Shown: positions 23,436 to 31,643 of the stretch, in pieces | Position numbering within the stretch: position 1 is the stretch's first letter | How the letters are laid out: each line of letters begins with the position of its first letter | DNA from: an uncultured Spirochaetales bacterium | GTDB taxonomy: Bacteria; Spirochaetota; Spirochaetia; Sphaerochaetales; Sphaerochaetaceae | Direction of reading: 5' to 3' | NCBI GenBank assembly: GCA_949285785.1 | Contig: CASEAG010000010.1 | Location: forward strand, 1 to 32,279 | Length of the DNA: 32,279 nucleotides | Translations under genes and position numbers: made by a program | The notes under the pieces: generated by a model | What the model was told of the DNA's origin: nothing | Database searches by the model: none | The model's input: only the letters and a program-made list of their open reading frames with translations

Positions 23436-25106
23436 TCACTTGAAGAAAGCCATCGGATCGATGGTGAAGCCGACAGTCCACTGCAGATTCTGCCAACTGT
23501 CGCCTTCGATGTTGTCGTAGTTCAGCTTCACCTGGTATGTGAGACCTGTGGAGATGCTGAACGCCCTGTGCGGGGAGTAGGCGACACCGATGTTGGCAAG
23601 GAACGTATGCTCGATCACCCCGGTGAGGGCGAAGTCATAGACATGGTCCTTGCCAGCGATGGACTGCGGAGTCTGGTTCTGACCTGCGGAATACCTGATG
23701 CCCCTGTCACCATGCAGGCGGTACATCAGCTCGTACGTGAGGTCGAACGAGCCGTCGTAGGCAAGCCAGTTGCCACCATAGGAGAAGACGATAGAGTCAG
23801 GGCCGTACTGATAGCCGGTATAGGAGAGGTCGCTGCCATAGGAGAGGTAATAGCCCAGGATCATGTCCATGTTCTCGTTGTCCTCATCAAGATCGTTGAG
23901 ATACAGGTACGGACTCGTGTAGACGATCTCCATATGGTTCTCCCAGAACGAGTTCTCGAGGGCCTCGACCCTGCTGAGGTTGGCAAGTGCACCGAATGCG
24001 TTGGGGAACATGTTGGATCCATCCTTCATCTCGTTTGACAGCTGGATCTGGTCTATGACGAGCTGGAGGTTCATCCTGAAACCGCCACCGAGGGCCGCGG
24101 TTATGTCGAGTGCGGCATAGTTGTTCGCCCAGTAGCCCGACTCCTTCTCGAATCCCTGCCAGTTGTGCAGGAAGATGAACGGGTTGAACATTCTAAGATC
24201 GAGTGCGCTCTCCGTCTGGAGGATGGCCCCCTCCCTCAGAGTGAGCGTGACCTTGTCGAAGATGTCGAAGGCATATGAGTGCGTGATCCTGGACTGGTGA
24301 GGACCATCCATCCTCATCCACTGCTGCAGGGAGTTCACCCCGCCATTGTCCGCAATCGGGTTCTCCTGGTCGAAGTGGGTGTATGTGAAGTCGTAGCTGA
24401 AGAAGTCGTCGTAGAACGAGAGCTTCGCGAAGTCCTGGAACTGGAAGTTGTCGGCGACGAAGAGGTTCCCGGTGAAGCCCTTGCCCATGTTCAGCTGCCC
24501 ACGGCCGAGGAAGAAGTTCATGAAGGAGTTGCCGAGTGACACTCCTGCGTCGAACGGCATCACCCGCTGGTACGGTTCACTGCCAGACATGTAGGCGTTC
24601 TGGGCGAAGAAGTCATTGAACATGCCTTCCGAGAGCCTCAGCTTGAACGGGAGGGCAATCTGGCCATACACATACTCGGACCAGCCGAACTCGAACGAGA
24701 GCGTGGCGAGCGCCGCCCTCTCGTCATAGCCCTGGTACCAGTCGCTGCGCTTGGCATCATCACCGACCTTGAGATAGATTTCCGGGCTTATTGGCAGACC
24801 GAAGTCGAAGAACATCGTCTTCGAACGGTACAGCATATCGGGAGCACCGACCTTGCCAAGGACGTCATCATAGAGCTCCTTCACACCTGCAGGAAGCGAC
24901 TCCCTGTCGATACGTTGCAGATTGTATGAGAGGGCACTCCCCGTGACGGGAGTCGTGTCGTGGGGGCCGGTAACGCCCGCGACCTGAGCGATGTAGTCGA
25001 TTACCCGATACTCCCAGTCATCGTAGTCATAGGTCCTCTGGTCTGCGAAGATGTCAGAACACAGACAAAGTGCGACAAGCACAACAGCAACAGTCTTCTT
25101 CAACAT
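23436..25106 (-). CDS. Large outer-membrane beta-barrel protein, paralogue of the 15713 Wzi-like protein
   Basis: A 556-residue protein with signal peptide MLKKTVAVVLVALCLCSDIF and cleavage near ADQ. The N-terminal segment IAQVAGVTGPHDTTPVTG again resembles the Wzi opening. Long strand-rich region follows. Blocks in common with the 15713 protein are FNPFIFLHNW, FGALANL, EIVYTSPYLYLND, YQYGPDSIVFSYGG, LMYRLHGDRGI and SAGQNQ. It ends MAFFK, so the usual terminal aromatic is penultimate. It starts 10 bp after the 25117 gene, with only a weak ribosome-binding site, suggesting coupling. Last of five secreted genes in one operon and just upstream of the fkp operon. Possible role in surface polysaccharide display; inference. 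Confidence 0.75.
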   Translation of the reverse strand: MLKKTVAVVLVALCLCSDIFADQRTYDYDDWEYRVIDYIAQVAGVTGPHDTTPVTGSALSYNLQRIDRESLPAGVKELYDDVLGKVGAPDMLYRSKTMFFDFGLPISPEIYLKVGDDAKRSDWYQGYDERAALATLSFEFGWSEYVYGQIALPFKLRLSEGMFNDFFAQNAYMSGSEPYQRVMPFDAGVSLGNSFMNFFLGRGQLNMGKGFTGNLFVADNFQFQDFAKLSFYDDFFSYDFTYTHFDQENPIADNGGVNSLQQWMRMDGPHQSRITHSYAFDIFDKVTLTLREGAILQTESALDLRMFNPFIFLHNWQGFEKESGYWANNYAALDITAALGGGFRMNLQLVIDQIQLSNEMKDGSNMFPNAFGALANLSRVEALENSFWENHMEIVYTSPYLYLNDLDEDNENMDMILGYYLSYGSDLSYTGYQYGPDSIVFSYGGNWLAYDGSFDLTYELMYRLHGDRGIRYSAGQNQTPQSIAGKDHVYDFALTGVIEHTFLANIGVAYSPHRAFSISTGLTYQVKLNYDNIEGDSWQNLQWTVGFTIDPMAFFK

Positions 25107-25116
25107 GGCTCAATCA

Positions 25117-25752
25117 CTAGCCGAAGGCTATTCCTCCACCAACAGTCATTCCGTATCTGAAGGCAAACGTCTCCGTATTGCCAAGATCGTAATAGAAGTT
25201 TCCGCCTACCCTGAAATACGAGCCGTTGTGCTCCAGATAGGCGCCAAGATTAGCCGACAGTCCCCAATCGACGAAGCGGATGTAGTTCACAGGAGTCTTG
25301 TCGTTCTTCGTGTTGTCCAGAGCAAGCCGGTACCAGGAATAGATGATGCTGCAGTCTGCGAAGAAGCCCCAGGAGCCGAAGGCCTGCTGGTAATACAGTC
25401 CGCCTCCTACATCCTGCCTCAGGTCGACATTGCGGCTGAAATAACCCTTCGCATCACCTTTTGTCACATAGCCGATGTTGATCATCGTGGCGGCATTGAC
25501 GCCGATTCCGATGGGCACGTTGCCGAACGGGAAGAGCACGAGGTCGAACTTGGGGCCGACCGCCTGGACAGCCTCGATGTCTCCATTGTTGTAAAGACCG
25601 CTCCCCTCGAACGCCGAGAACTTGTCCAGGAGCGCAGGAGCCATGTAGTTCACGTCATAGTTGAACGAGACACCGGTGAAGAGCCTTGGCCCGGCGAATG
25701 CACATGTGGCGACGAGAATCAGCATCATTGTCAGTATTATCTTGCGCTTCAT
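25117..25752 (-). CDS. Secreted small barrel-type protein, unknown function
   Basis: A 211-residue protein with signal peptide MKRKIILTMMLILVATCAFA and a mature start near GPRLF. The mature part is strand-rich (FTGVSFNYDVNYM, PIGIGVNAATMINIGY, YFRVGGNFYYDLG, FRYGMTVGGGIAFG), as for an 8- to 10-stranded barrel, but ends FG without an aromatic last residue. ATG at 25752 is chosen because GGTGGGGGAA lies 6 nt upstream and the signal peptide begins there. It starts two bases after the stop of the 25755 gene. No recognised family. It is one of five co-transcribed secreted proteins, so it may be a subunit of an outer-membrane complex. Confidence 0.78.
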   Translation of the reverse strand: MKRKIILTMMLILVATCAFAGPRLFTGVSFNYDVNYMAPALLDKFSAFEGSGLYNNGDIEAVQAVGPKFDLVLFPFGNVPIGIGVNAATMINIGYVTKGDAKGYFSRNVDLRQDVGGGLYYQQAFGSWGFFADCSIIYSWYRLALDNTKNDKTPVNYIRFVDWGLSANLGAYLEHNGSYFRVGGNFYYDLGNTETFAFRYGMTVGGGIAFG

Positions 25753-25754
25753 GA

Positions 25755-26399
25755 TCAGTTCCCCCACCTGTATGTGATGCCCACGTATCCACCGACTGTG
25801 AGCAGGAAGTACCTGTCACGATAGATCTTTGCCTCGCTGTTAAGCAGGAAGTCGAAGAAATGGGCATCGTAGAGCAGTCCTGCGCTGAGCTTCCAGTGCT
25901 CACTTCCAAGCGGTACCATGATGTAGGGCTCGATCTGGAGTCCCAGATTCACGCTGCCCTTGAAGAGGTTGACCGAGCCCGCACTTGCCCTGACAGCGAT
26001 TCCGATGTCGACCCCGCCAAGCTTTCCACGGAACATGGGGCCGATGGCGAAATACAGCGACGGCTCCGTGTTCAGAACCCAGCGTCCAGCATCAAGATCA
26101 TCTCCTTTACCCTCCTCCACAAGCCAGGCCTCCGTCTTCACCGGTTGTGAATACAGGAACGAAATCGAAAGCCCCGTTCTACCGTTCTCTGCAAAGAAGA
26201 CGTCGCTGTCGAGATACAGCCCGAGGCCGGTCCTCTTGATCAGGCCGGTTTGCGTCGTGTACTTGGGAAGCGGATCCGAGAACACGTTGGTATCATACGT
26301 GACAAGGAAATTCGGTCTGAGGTAGAACTCCGCACCTGCGCTGAGCGAGGCGATGGAGAATACCACAAGCATAACAATTAGAAATAACCTTCTTTTCAT
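25755..26399 (-). CDS. Secreted small barrel-type protein, unknown function
   Basis: A 214-residue protein with signal peptide MKRRLFLIVMLVVFSIASLS and cleavage near AGA. The mature protein alternates strands and turns (YLRPNFLVTYDTNVFSD, GLGLYLDSDVFFAENG, RTGLSISFLYSQPV, VGGYVGITYRWGN), consistent with an outer-membrane barrel of about 8-10 strands. The ribosome-binding site AGGTGGA is directly before the ATG. It lies 15 bp after the 26415 gene. Its size and strand layout are like the 25117 protein, although I cannot show sequence homology by eye. Family unknown. Confidence 0.78.
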   Translation of the reverse strand: MKRRLFLIVMLVVFSIASLSAGAEFYLRPNFLVTYDTNVFSDPLPKYTTQTGLIKRTGLGLYLDSDVFFAENGRTGLSISFLYSQPVKTEAWLVEEGKGDDLDAGRWVLNTEPSLYFAIGPMFRGKLGGVDIGIAVRASAGSVNLFKGSVNLGLQIEPYIMVPLGSEHWKLSAGLLYDAHFFDFLLNSEAKIYRDRYFLLTVGGYVGITYRWGN

Positions 26400-26414
26400 T
26401 CCACCTCACCTCTC

Positions 26415-27542
26415 TCACACACCGAACGTGAATCCGATTCTGCTGATCGCCCTGCACTCCTCGTTGAAGACAGGGTTCGTGACGAAGCCCCACTGCCAGT
26501 ACAGCTTCGCGATGTCCAGAATCATGATCTCGGTCTCTATTCCATAGACGGCGACAAGCTCCGAATAATCCTTGTCGCTCGTGCTGTTCAGAGCCTGTCC
26601 CATAGACAGTCCTATGCTGTAGAATAACGATACCGCAGGATACGTATCATCAGTAATCTGCGGGCCATACCATGTGATGGCACTCCTGTTCGTGATGACA
26701 TGTGTCGTTGCCGGGGCCGCGACCTCGTCCCAGACATCACCACCCTGCAGGTACTGCGGAATCTTGTCGCCAATGATGTATCTGTATGTCGTGTCGTTGT
26801 CGAACACGAACGACATCCAGCTCTTTCCGCTTTCCCTTCTGACGCTGAAGAGCGTCTTGGAGATGTTCAGCGTGTTCCTGCTCAGAATATAATCTGCACT
26901 TCCATCGTTGAGCGGCATCCATGGTCCCGTGATCTTGAAATAAGACTCGAGCCTGGCACCATCGCGCCTGACGACCTGGTCGTCCATGAAATCGAGCTCA
27001 AGGCGCGCAGACAGGTGCGTCTGGAAGACGGACCTGTCTCCTCCAAGCTCCGGGGCTCCGATGAACGACGCTCCGGGGAAGCGCTCCTTGTCACCATCCC
27101 AGAACAGCCCCTGGTCGTTGTCATCGATCATGAAGTCGATGGCCTCGTATGCATTCTCGAATCTTCCGCCAAGCGAGATGCCTGCCGTGATATGGTTGTT
27201 CCATACCCCCTGTTCGAATATGAGGTTGAACTCGTCGTAGACAGTCATGTAATCGAGATCAAGCGACGGGTCGACCTCGGAATAGAACGAACCGTCATAG
27301 GGGCTCTGCTTCAGAGTTCTGAAATCGAGGCCATTGTCGAGCCTGAACGTAAGCAATGTACTGCTACCAGGTATGAAGTCCGGCATGGGGAAGTTGAACT
27401 GGTAGTTCAACGCAATCGGAAAGATTCCGGATGCGAACTCCATCTCGGCCTTGGCCTCGATGATGTGATAGCCGAATCCGATTGCAAAGAGGTTGGCGCC
27501 TATCACCAGAAGAGCAGCAATGATACAGATCGTCTTTTTCAT
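26415..27542 (-). CDS. Secreted barrel-type protein, paralogue of the 27558 protein
   Basis: A 375-residue protein with signal peptide MKKTICIIAALLVIGANLFA. The mature part is strand-rich, ends ISRIGFTFGV, and includes WNNHITAGISLGGRF, YIIGDKIPQ and WYGPQITDDTYPAVSLFYSI. The same layout (WNNH..., a GD-x-IP block, GPQ...YP) is seen in the 27558 protein, indicating divergent tandem paralogues. GGAGGGTG lies about 9 nt before the ATG, 15 bp after the upstream gene. Unknown function; outer-membrane location inferred from the leader and strand pattern. Confidence 0.78.
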   Translation of the reverse strand: MKKTICIIAALLVIGANLFAIGFGYHIIEAKAEMEFASGIFPIALNYQFNFPMPDFIPGSSTLLTFRLDNGLDFRTLKQSPYDGSFYSEVDPSLDLDYMTVYDEFNLIFEQGVWNNHITAGISLGGRFENAYEAIDFMIDDNDQGLFWDGDKERFPGASFIGAPELGGDRSVFQTHLSARLELDFMDDQVVRRDGARLESYFKITGPWMPLNDGSADYILSRNTLNISKTLFSVRRESGKSWMSFVFDNDTTYRYIIGDKIPQYLQGGDVWDEVAAPATTHVITNRSAITWYGPQITDDTYPAVSLFYSIGLSMGQALNSTSDKDYSELVAVYGIETEIMILDIAKLYWQWGFVTNPVFNEECRAISRIGFTFGV

Positions 27543-27557
27543 TATCCATCACCCTCC

Positions 27558-28742
27558 TCAAAGCGATACGTAGAAGCCGAGCTCGGCATCCTGCCACCAA
27601 CCGGGGTTGGATGTGCTGAAACCACGGATGAAGTCATATCCGACTCTATATCTGACGTGGACGAAACCGAACAGGCGAAGATGGATCTCGGCATTGAAGC
27701 CGCTTCTAAGCTCGATGCCATGTATCTTGCCTGTAATCTCGTTCTGCACTCCGCCGAAATAGAGATTGTTTGTCAAGTTGAGCTGAATGTATGGATAGCA
27801 GTCTGTGGCGATGAACTGCGGACCCGTTATCTTCAGATAAAGCGTATCGGAGAGATTTCCTCTCAGCCTGTCCGTATTGATCTTATGCTCGGGGATCACA
27901 TCGCCCCAGGTGTAGCTGACCGTATTTGTATGCCCAAGCTCCATATTGAGCCAGTTCCAGCCGTTGTCCTGTTCTATGACGAATATCGTAAGCCTCTCGT
28001 TGAGCTCCCAATATGCTCTGAAATAGTCGCTTGTGACGTTGTCGGGAAAGAGGTTGTTGCCCAACCACCAGGGAGCGTATTCGAACACCGTGGACATATA
28101 GACGCCATCATAATTGCTTGTCCGTGTCGTGGATCTACGGAAATACCAGTAGGTACTGAATGCAAGGTGGTTGTTCCACAACTGTCTACCACCTTCAAGC
28201 CAAGGATAGGCTACAATTTCTTCATTCGTGCTGAACGGAGGTTTGTTGAAAATCGCCCCGGATGGGCCTTTGGTTGACAGATTCAATGACTCTGACGAAT
28301 TGGCGAACCTGGAATACCAGGTCAACCGCAGATTCACCATGGCTCCGGAGCCCTGTACCGGGTTGATGCCGAAGCCCTGCTCCAGATACATATCCATCTG
28401 TGAAGCTATTCGGAAATAGCTCTTGCCTATCGTGTTCTCTGTGGGGCCATCTGACCAGTACGGTTTTCCTGTCTTATAGTCGTAGCTGCCCAGACTGCGG
28501 GATGACACATCGAATGACAAACCGACATAGAAAGTCGCTCCATTAGTAAGCGACTTGAAAGGATGGAACCCCTTGTTGTAGTCGAAATTCGTCCCGATTG
28601 GGAACAGCCCCCAGCCGAAATCACTGATTCCATAGCTTATGCTGTTTATGCTTGTACTCAAGGATAGTGAATCAGCAAAGCATGGCAACACTGACACCAT
28701 GACAATCACCAAGATGAGTGCCATTCTTTTCACTCGAGTCAT
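27558..28742 (-). CDS. Secreted barrel-type protein, first gene of the outer-membrane operon
   Basis: A 394-residue protein. The signal sequence MTRVKRMALILVIVMVSVLP ends at CFADS, with cleavage likely after FA. Strand-rich mature part rich in Trp/Tyr (YWYFRRSTTR, YVSL end), with LWNNHLAFSTYWYF, SYTWGDVIPEH and YLKITGPQFIATDCYPYIQL. It ends DAELGFYVSL. The ATG at 28742 is chosen because AGGGGG lies 4 nt upstream and the signal peptide starts there, not at 28796. Paralogue of the 26415 protein. First of five consecutive secreted genes. A promoter is not clear; TATATA at 28766-28761 is a possible -10 without a good -35. Confidence 0.78.
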   Translation of the reverse strand: MTRVKRMALILVIVMVSVLPCFADSLSLSTSINSISYGISDFGWGLFPIGTNFDYNKGFHPFKSLTNGATFYVGLSFDVSSRSLGSYDYKTGKPYWSDGPTENTIGKSYFRIASQMDMYLEQGFGINPVQGSGAMVNLRLTWYSRFANSSESLNLSTKGPSGAIFNKPPFSTNEEIVAYPWLEGGRQLWNNHLAFSTYWYFRRSTTRTSNYDGVYMSTVFEYAPWWLGNNLFPDNVTSDYFRAYWELNERLTIFVIEQDNGWNWLNMELGHTNTVSYTWGDVIPEHKINTDRLRGNLSDTLYLKITGPQFIATDCYPYIQLNLTNNLYFGGVQNEITGKIHGIELRSGFNAEIHLRLFGFVHVRYRVGYDFIRGFSTSNPGWWQDAELGFYVSL

Positions 28743-28832
28743 GATACCCCCTGCAATCGCTATATAAGCGTACCATGGTTTTGATATAGCTTTCAATGAA
28801 AAACGGAAAGCTTGTCTGTTACAACATCAGAT

Positions 28833-28846
28833 TTGTCACTTGACAA
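28833..28846. repeat. Palindrome TTGTCA-CT-TGACAA, candidate operator
   Basis: Perfect 6-bp arms with a 2-bp centre between the divergent outer-membrane operon and the lipoprotein gene. A further CTTGTC at 28811-28816 can pair with GACAAG at 28842-28847. Typical size for a dimeric repressor site; no regulator is identified. Confidence 0.4.
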
Positions 28847-28907
28847 GCGGAAAACACAATGAAGGTATTCTTCACGTGGCGAAAAACATCTGTTTTCTTC
28901 ATCTGGA

Positions 28908-28927
28908 CGTTTCAGATGCATGAAACG
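28908..28927. repeat. Inverted repeat CGTTTCA / TGAAACG, candidate operator
   Basis: Perfect 7-bp arms (28908-28914, 28921-28927) with a 6-nt centre, 17 bp upstream of the -35 of the lipoprotein promoter. The position suits an activator or repressor site; it is inferred only from symmetry. Confidence 0.4.
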
Positions 28928-28943
28928 CCTGTTCAGAAAAGCC

Positions 28944-28972
28944 ATGACAGCATCTTCATGACAATCTACTGT
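28944..28972 (+). promoter_or_regulatory. Promoter of the lipoprotein gene
   Basis: ATGACA (28944-28949; 5/6 of the -35), 17-bp spacer, TACTGT (28967-28972). +1 is near 28979, a leader of about 40 nt that contains AAGGAG at 29001-29006. Confidence 0.5.
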
Positions 28973-29018
28973 TCTCCTCGCCTCACAGATGTATGAGGCA
29001 AAGGAGATATGAAAAAAA

Positions 29019-29483
29019 ATGAAGAAGACTATGATCGTCATGATGACAGCAGCTGTCATCGCACTCACCCTCGCTTCATGCGGGATGGGCTTTCCCAGCT
29101 TTCCATCGTATGGCAGTGATGATGACATCACCATCGATGTACCGGACCTTATACCACCGTATACGGATGATGTCATCACAGCAGAAGACAGCGCGTTTGC
29201 AGATCTGGTAGGCAAGAAGATGACAAAGACAGGCGGAGACTACAGTCTTGTGCTTGGCTCAGGTTATGAGCGGATCAGGATATCAGAAGGACAGTCTTCA
29301 GTTTTCATTGTCATCAGCCAGGCCGATGGCGATGAGGAAACGACCATCAAGGTGACTGAAAACAACAAAGCCGCATCGGTTGGCACCGACACGGCTTACG
29401 TCTTCACGGTGAATGATGATGACACACTAAGCGTCAGCGATGCAGACACTGGGCTGGAGAACATCTATGGCGAAGCAGAATAA
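29019..29483 (+). CDS. Lipoprotein, unknown function
   Basis: A 154-residue protein. The leader MKKTMIVMMTAAVIALTLAS runs straight into C with lipobox LASC, so it should be lipidated at Cys21 and anchored. The mature part begins GMGFPSFPSYGSDDD, is acidic and low in hydrophobicity, with some repeated strand-like stretches (YSLVLGSGYERIRI, SSVFIVISQ). No domain recognised. AAGGAG is about 12 nt before the ATG. Its end overlaps the 29467 gene by 17 bp, so the two are coupled. Confidence 0.75.
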   Translation: MKKTMIVMMTAAVIALTLASCGMGFPSFPSYGSDDDITIDVPDLIPPYTDDVITAEDSAFADLVGKKMTKTGGDYSLVLGSGYERIRISEGQSSVFIVISQADGDEETTIKVTENNKAASVGTDTAYVFTVNDDDTLSVSDADTGLENIYGEAE

Positions 29484-29991
29484 GAAGCAGCAGGATGCGG
29501 CATCCACAGAGACAGTAGTCAAGAACAACCCACTGCTCAGAAACATTGTGATCGTTCTTGGAATCGCCGTCGTGATTGCAGTCATAGGAGCCTGCATCTA
29601 CTTCTCTTTTGAAACGGCTTCCCCTCTTCCTCCTTCTTCAGATGAGGAGGAGCGGGAGGAATGGCTCAGGCTGCTTTCGAAGCAGGAGTTCAGAATCGAC
29701 AAGGCGACGAAGAATGTGAAGCTTGAGGAGTTCTCGTTTCAGACCATAGAAGAATTTGAATTCGGCAGGTATTACACCGAGGGCAGCTTTCTCGAATGCA
29801 CCTTCACCTCCAAGAACGGAAGCGAATTCATGGGTGAGGTCTACATGGGAGACAACTCACTCACATGTGATCTGTCAGGGATTTGTCTATCTCTCTGGCT
29901 TGAGCTTGGAGACGACTATCCGATTCTGGTGCTGCAAGGCAGCGAGGAAAGACTGATCTTCAATCCAGTGGAACCTGATAACTTCAAGTAG
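29467..29991 (+). CDS. Single-pass membrane protein, unknown function
   Basis: A 174-residue protein: basic/polar cytoplasmic head (MAKQNKKQQDAASTE), one hydrophobic helix at about residues 26-47 (NIVIVLGIAVVIAVIGACIY), and an acidic, probably exoplasmic domain ending VEPDNFK. I chose the ATG at 29467 (GGAG 8 nt upstream) over the ATG at 29440 because the latter lacks a ribosome-binding site and adds a non-conserved-looking leader. It overlaps the lipoprotein gene by 17 bp. The pair may form a lipoprotein/membrane-protein unit. No family recognised. Confidence 0.7.
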   Translation: MAKQNKKQQDAASTETVVKNNPLLRNIVIVLGIAVVIAVIGACIYFSFETASPLPPSSDEEEREEWLRLLSKQEFRIDKATKNVKLEEFSFQTIEEFEFGRYYTEGSFLECTFTSKNGSEFMGEVYMGDNSLTCDLSGICLSLWLELGDDYPILVLQGSEERLIFNPVEPDNFK

Positions 29992-30007
29992 CAGACAATG
30001 GATAGTG

Positions 30008-30044
30008 AATGACCTCCACCGGTATTCGACCGATGGAGGTCATT
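30008..30044 (+). terminator. Strong hairpin after the lipoprotein/TM pair
   Basis: Arms AATGACCTCCA (30008-30018) and TGGAGGTCATT (30034-30044), 11 bp, with an inner CGGT/ACCG pairing after one mismatch. No T-run follows on the plus strand. It is positioned as a terminator 17 bp after the gene, but could also be a stabilising hairpin. Confidence 0.55.
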
Positions 30045-30247
30045 ACAACACTTCAGCGTCAATGGCGCCTTGATAAATCATGGTTCAGTAGCATTCCAAG
30101 GGGTTTGTTCTGCTATGAAATGTCTTTTTAGCTTGTTCGTAGTATTTTTCTGACTACCAGGGGGCTCCTGATTTGATTGAAAGAGAAAAGGAAATCGAAG
30201 AGTAGCATGACGGCATTCGTTGCCATCTATGGTAGATAGCAGGATCA

Positions 30248-31414
30248 GTGTTCAGCGGAAAGAAGGCCATGTTTACCAGCTGCGGACTTGCGATGGATAC
30301 GGCGTACATCGACGGGACGAAAATGGAGGCGGAGGCGAACAGGTACAGATTCGTATGGAAGCTTACAAGATGGCACGAGAACCTCGACGGGAAGACAAGG
30401 AGCCTGCTTGTCCAGATGGGGTTTGGAGACGATCTGCCGGCTGAAGGACTGCTACCATCATTGCTTGTTGCAAGGGAGACAGAGAAGAAAGCCGCTGGAC
30501 TCGCTGGCGAAGGAAAAGAAAGGGCAGGCATGCTCGACAGTCTCACTGGTTACCTGCTGAAGATCCTGGAATATGAGGAGAAGGAAAAGAACTGTGGGCC
30601 ATACTGGAACTCCTATTACAAGACGGACCATGACGCCACGGCGATGTGCCTGAAGCAGGACTACTACAGCGGACTCGGCTCAAGCATGCATGCGGCATAC
30701 TCGGCACAGTTCATTACAAGCCATGGCTTCATTGTGACGTATCTTGTCTCGCAGGATCGCAGTGACATGTATGTGTTTGCAAGAACAGTAGATGCATTCC
30801 ATTCGATGTATGGCATGCACCCTAAGCGGATCTGTGTGGATTCAGGATATGGATGCACCGAGAACTGGAGATACTGCCATGACCACGGCATAAAGGGTTT
30901 CATCAAATACAATTCCTGGGCCGGGGAGAGGAGCGGGCGCAATCCCGCGATCTATGAGCTCGAGGAAGATGGTACGATAACATGCCTCGGAGGGAGGAAG
31001 GGATACATCACCCAGATCCCTAGCCGCCATCCCAAGAGGAAGGGTGCAGTATTCTACCGCGTGGACGGATGCAAGGGCTGTGCCTTCATGCCTTATTGCA
31101 GGAGGTTCATGAATGAGCGTACAGGATCCTTCAAGATCTTCGAGGTCTCCCCTGAGTACCAGAGGTACAAGCAGGAAGCGAGGGATATGCTCCTCTCCGT
31201 CGAAGGCATTGAGATGAGTGTCAACAGGAACATACAGGCTGAAGGCTCATTTGGAGGCCTGAAGCAGGACATGGCTTACACGAGGCTCAGGCGGACCTCC
31301 CTTGAGAAAGCCTCGCTTGAGATCATGCTGACATGCCTGGGGTTCAACATCCGGAAATACCTGAGATTCATAGTGAAGCAGACCGGATTCAAGGAATGGA
31401 AGGCCCCTGAATGA
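30248..31414 (+). pseudogene. IS1182-like transposase, N-terminally truncated
   Basis: An open frame of 388 codons from a GTG at 30248, with an in-frame TAG just upstream (30233-30235). It carries the IS1182-family block AYIDGTKMEAEANRYRFVWK. A later DDE-core region includes CVDSGYGCTENWRYC, the Cys-rich CKGCAFMPYC, and the C-terminal GSFGGLKQDMAYTRLRRTSL. The usual N-terminal domain (about 100-150 residues, with an N-terminal helical region before the IDGTK block) is absent, and no remnants are seen in 30100-30247. So it is probably a 5'-truncated, inactive copy. The C-terminus looks complete (ends WKAPE). Clean terminal inverted repeats are not seen. Confidence 0.8.
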
Positions 31415-31643
31415 ACGAAGCCTGAGGCTTTCAGGAAGCCTTCTGCGATGCGGCTTGCAAACAGAGCAGCAAAGGTCCTGTTGGGGACGGGACCAAAACG
31501 CCAACCGAGGACGACACGATAAACCAAATCTGAGCCGGAACCCATAGCCAAAAGGAGCCTTTAGAATAAAGAAGGTCATTTCACTGACCACCAGTAATCC
31601 ATAGACTTGAGAAACGATCAACCAACAAGCCGAAGGAGGAAAG

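Noticed and set aside
26700-28277. 525-codon plus-strand open frame
   Set aside because: Antisense to the secreted-protein operon; no start signal and no recognisable domain, while the opposite strand encodes clear signal-peptide proteins.
29009-29120. Alternative ORF starting at ATG 29009 upstream of the lipoprotein
   Set aside because: The Shine-Dalgarno is too close to it, and its translation is polar and lacks features, while the 29019 frame has a clear lipoprotein signal.
30160-31560. GGCTCCT near 30168 and AGGAGCC near 31553 as terminal inverted repeats of the IS1182-like element
   Set aside because: Only seven bases match and the flanking sequence does not continue the similarity, so chance is likely.
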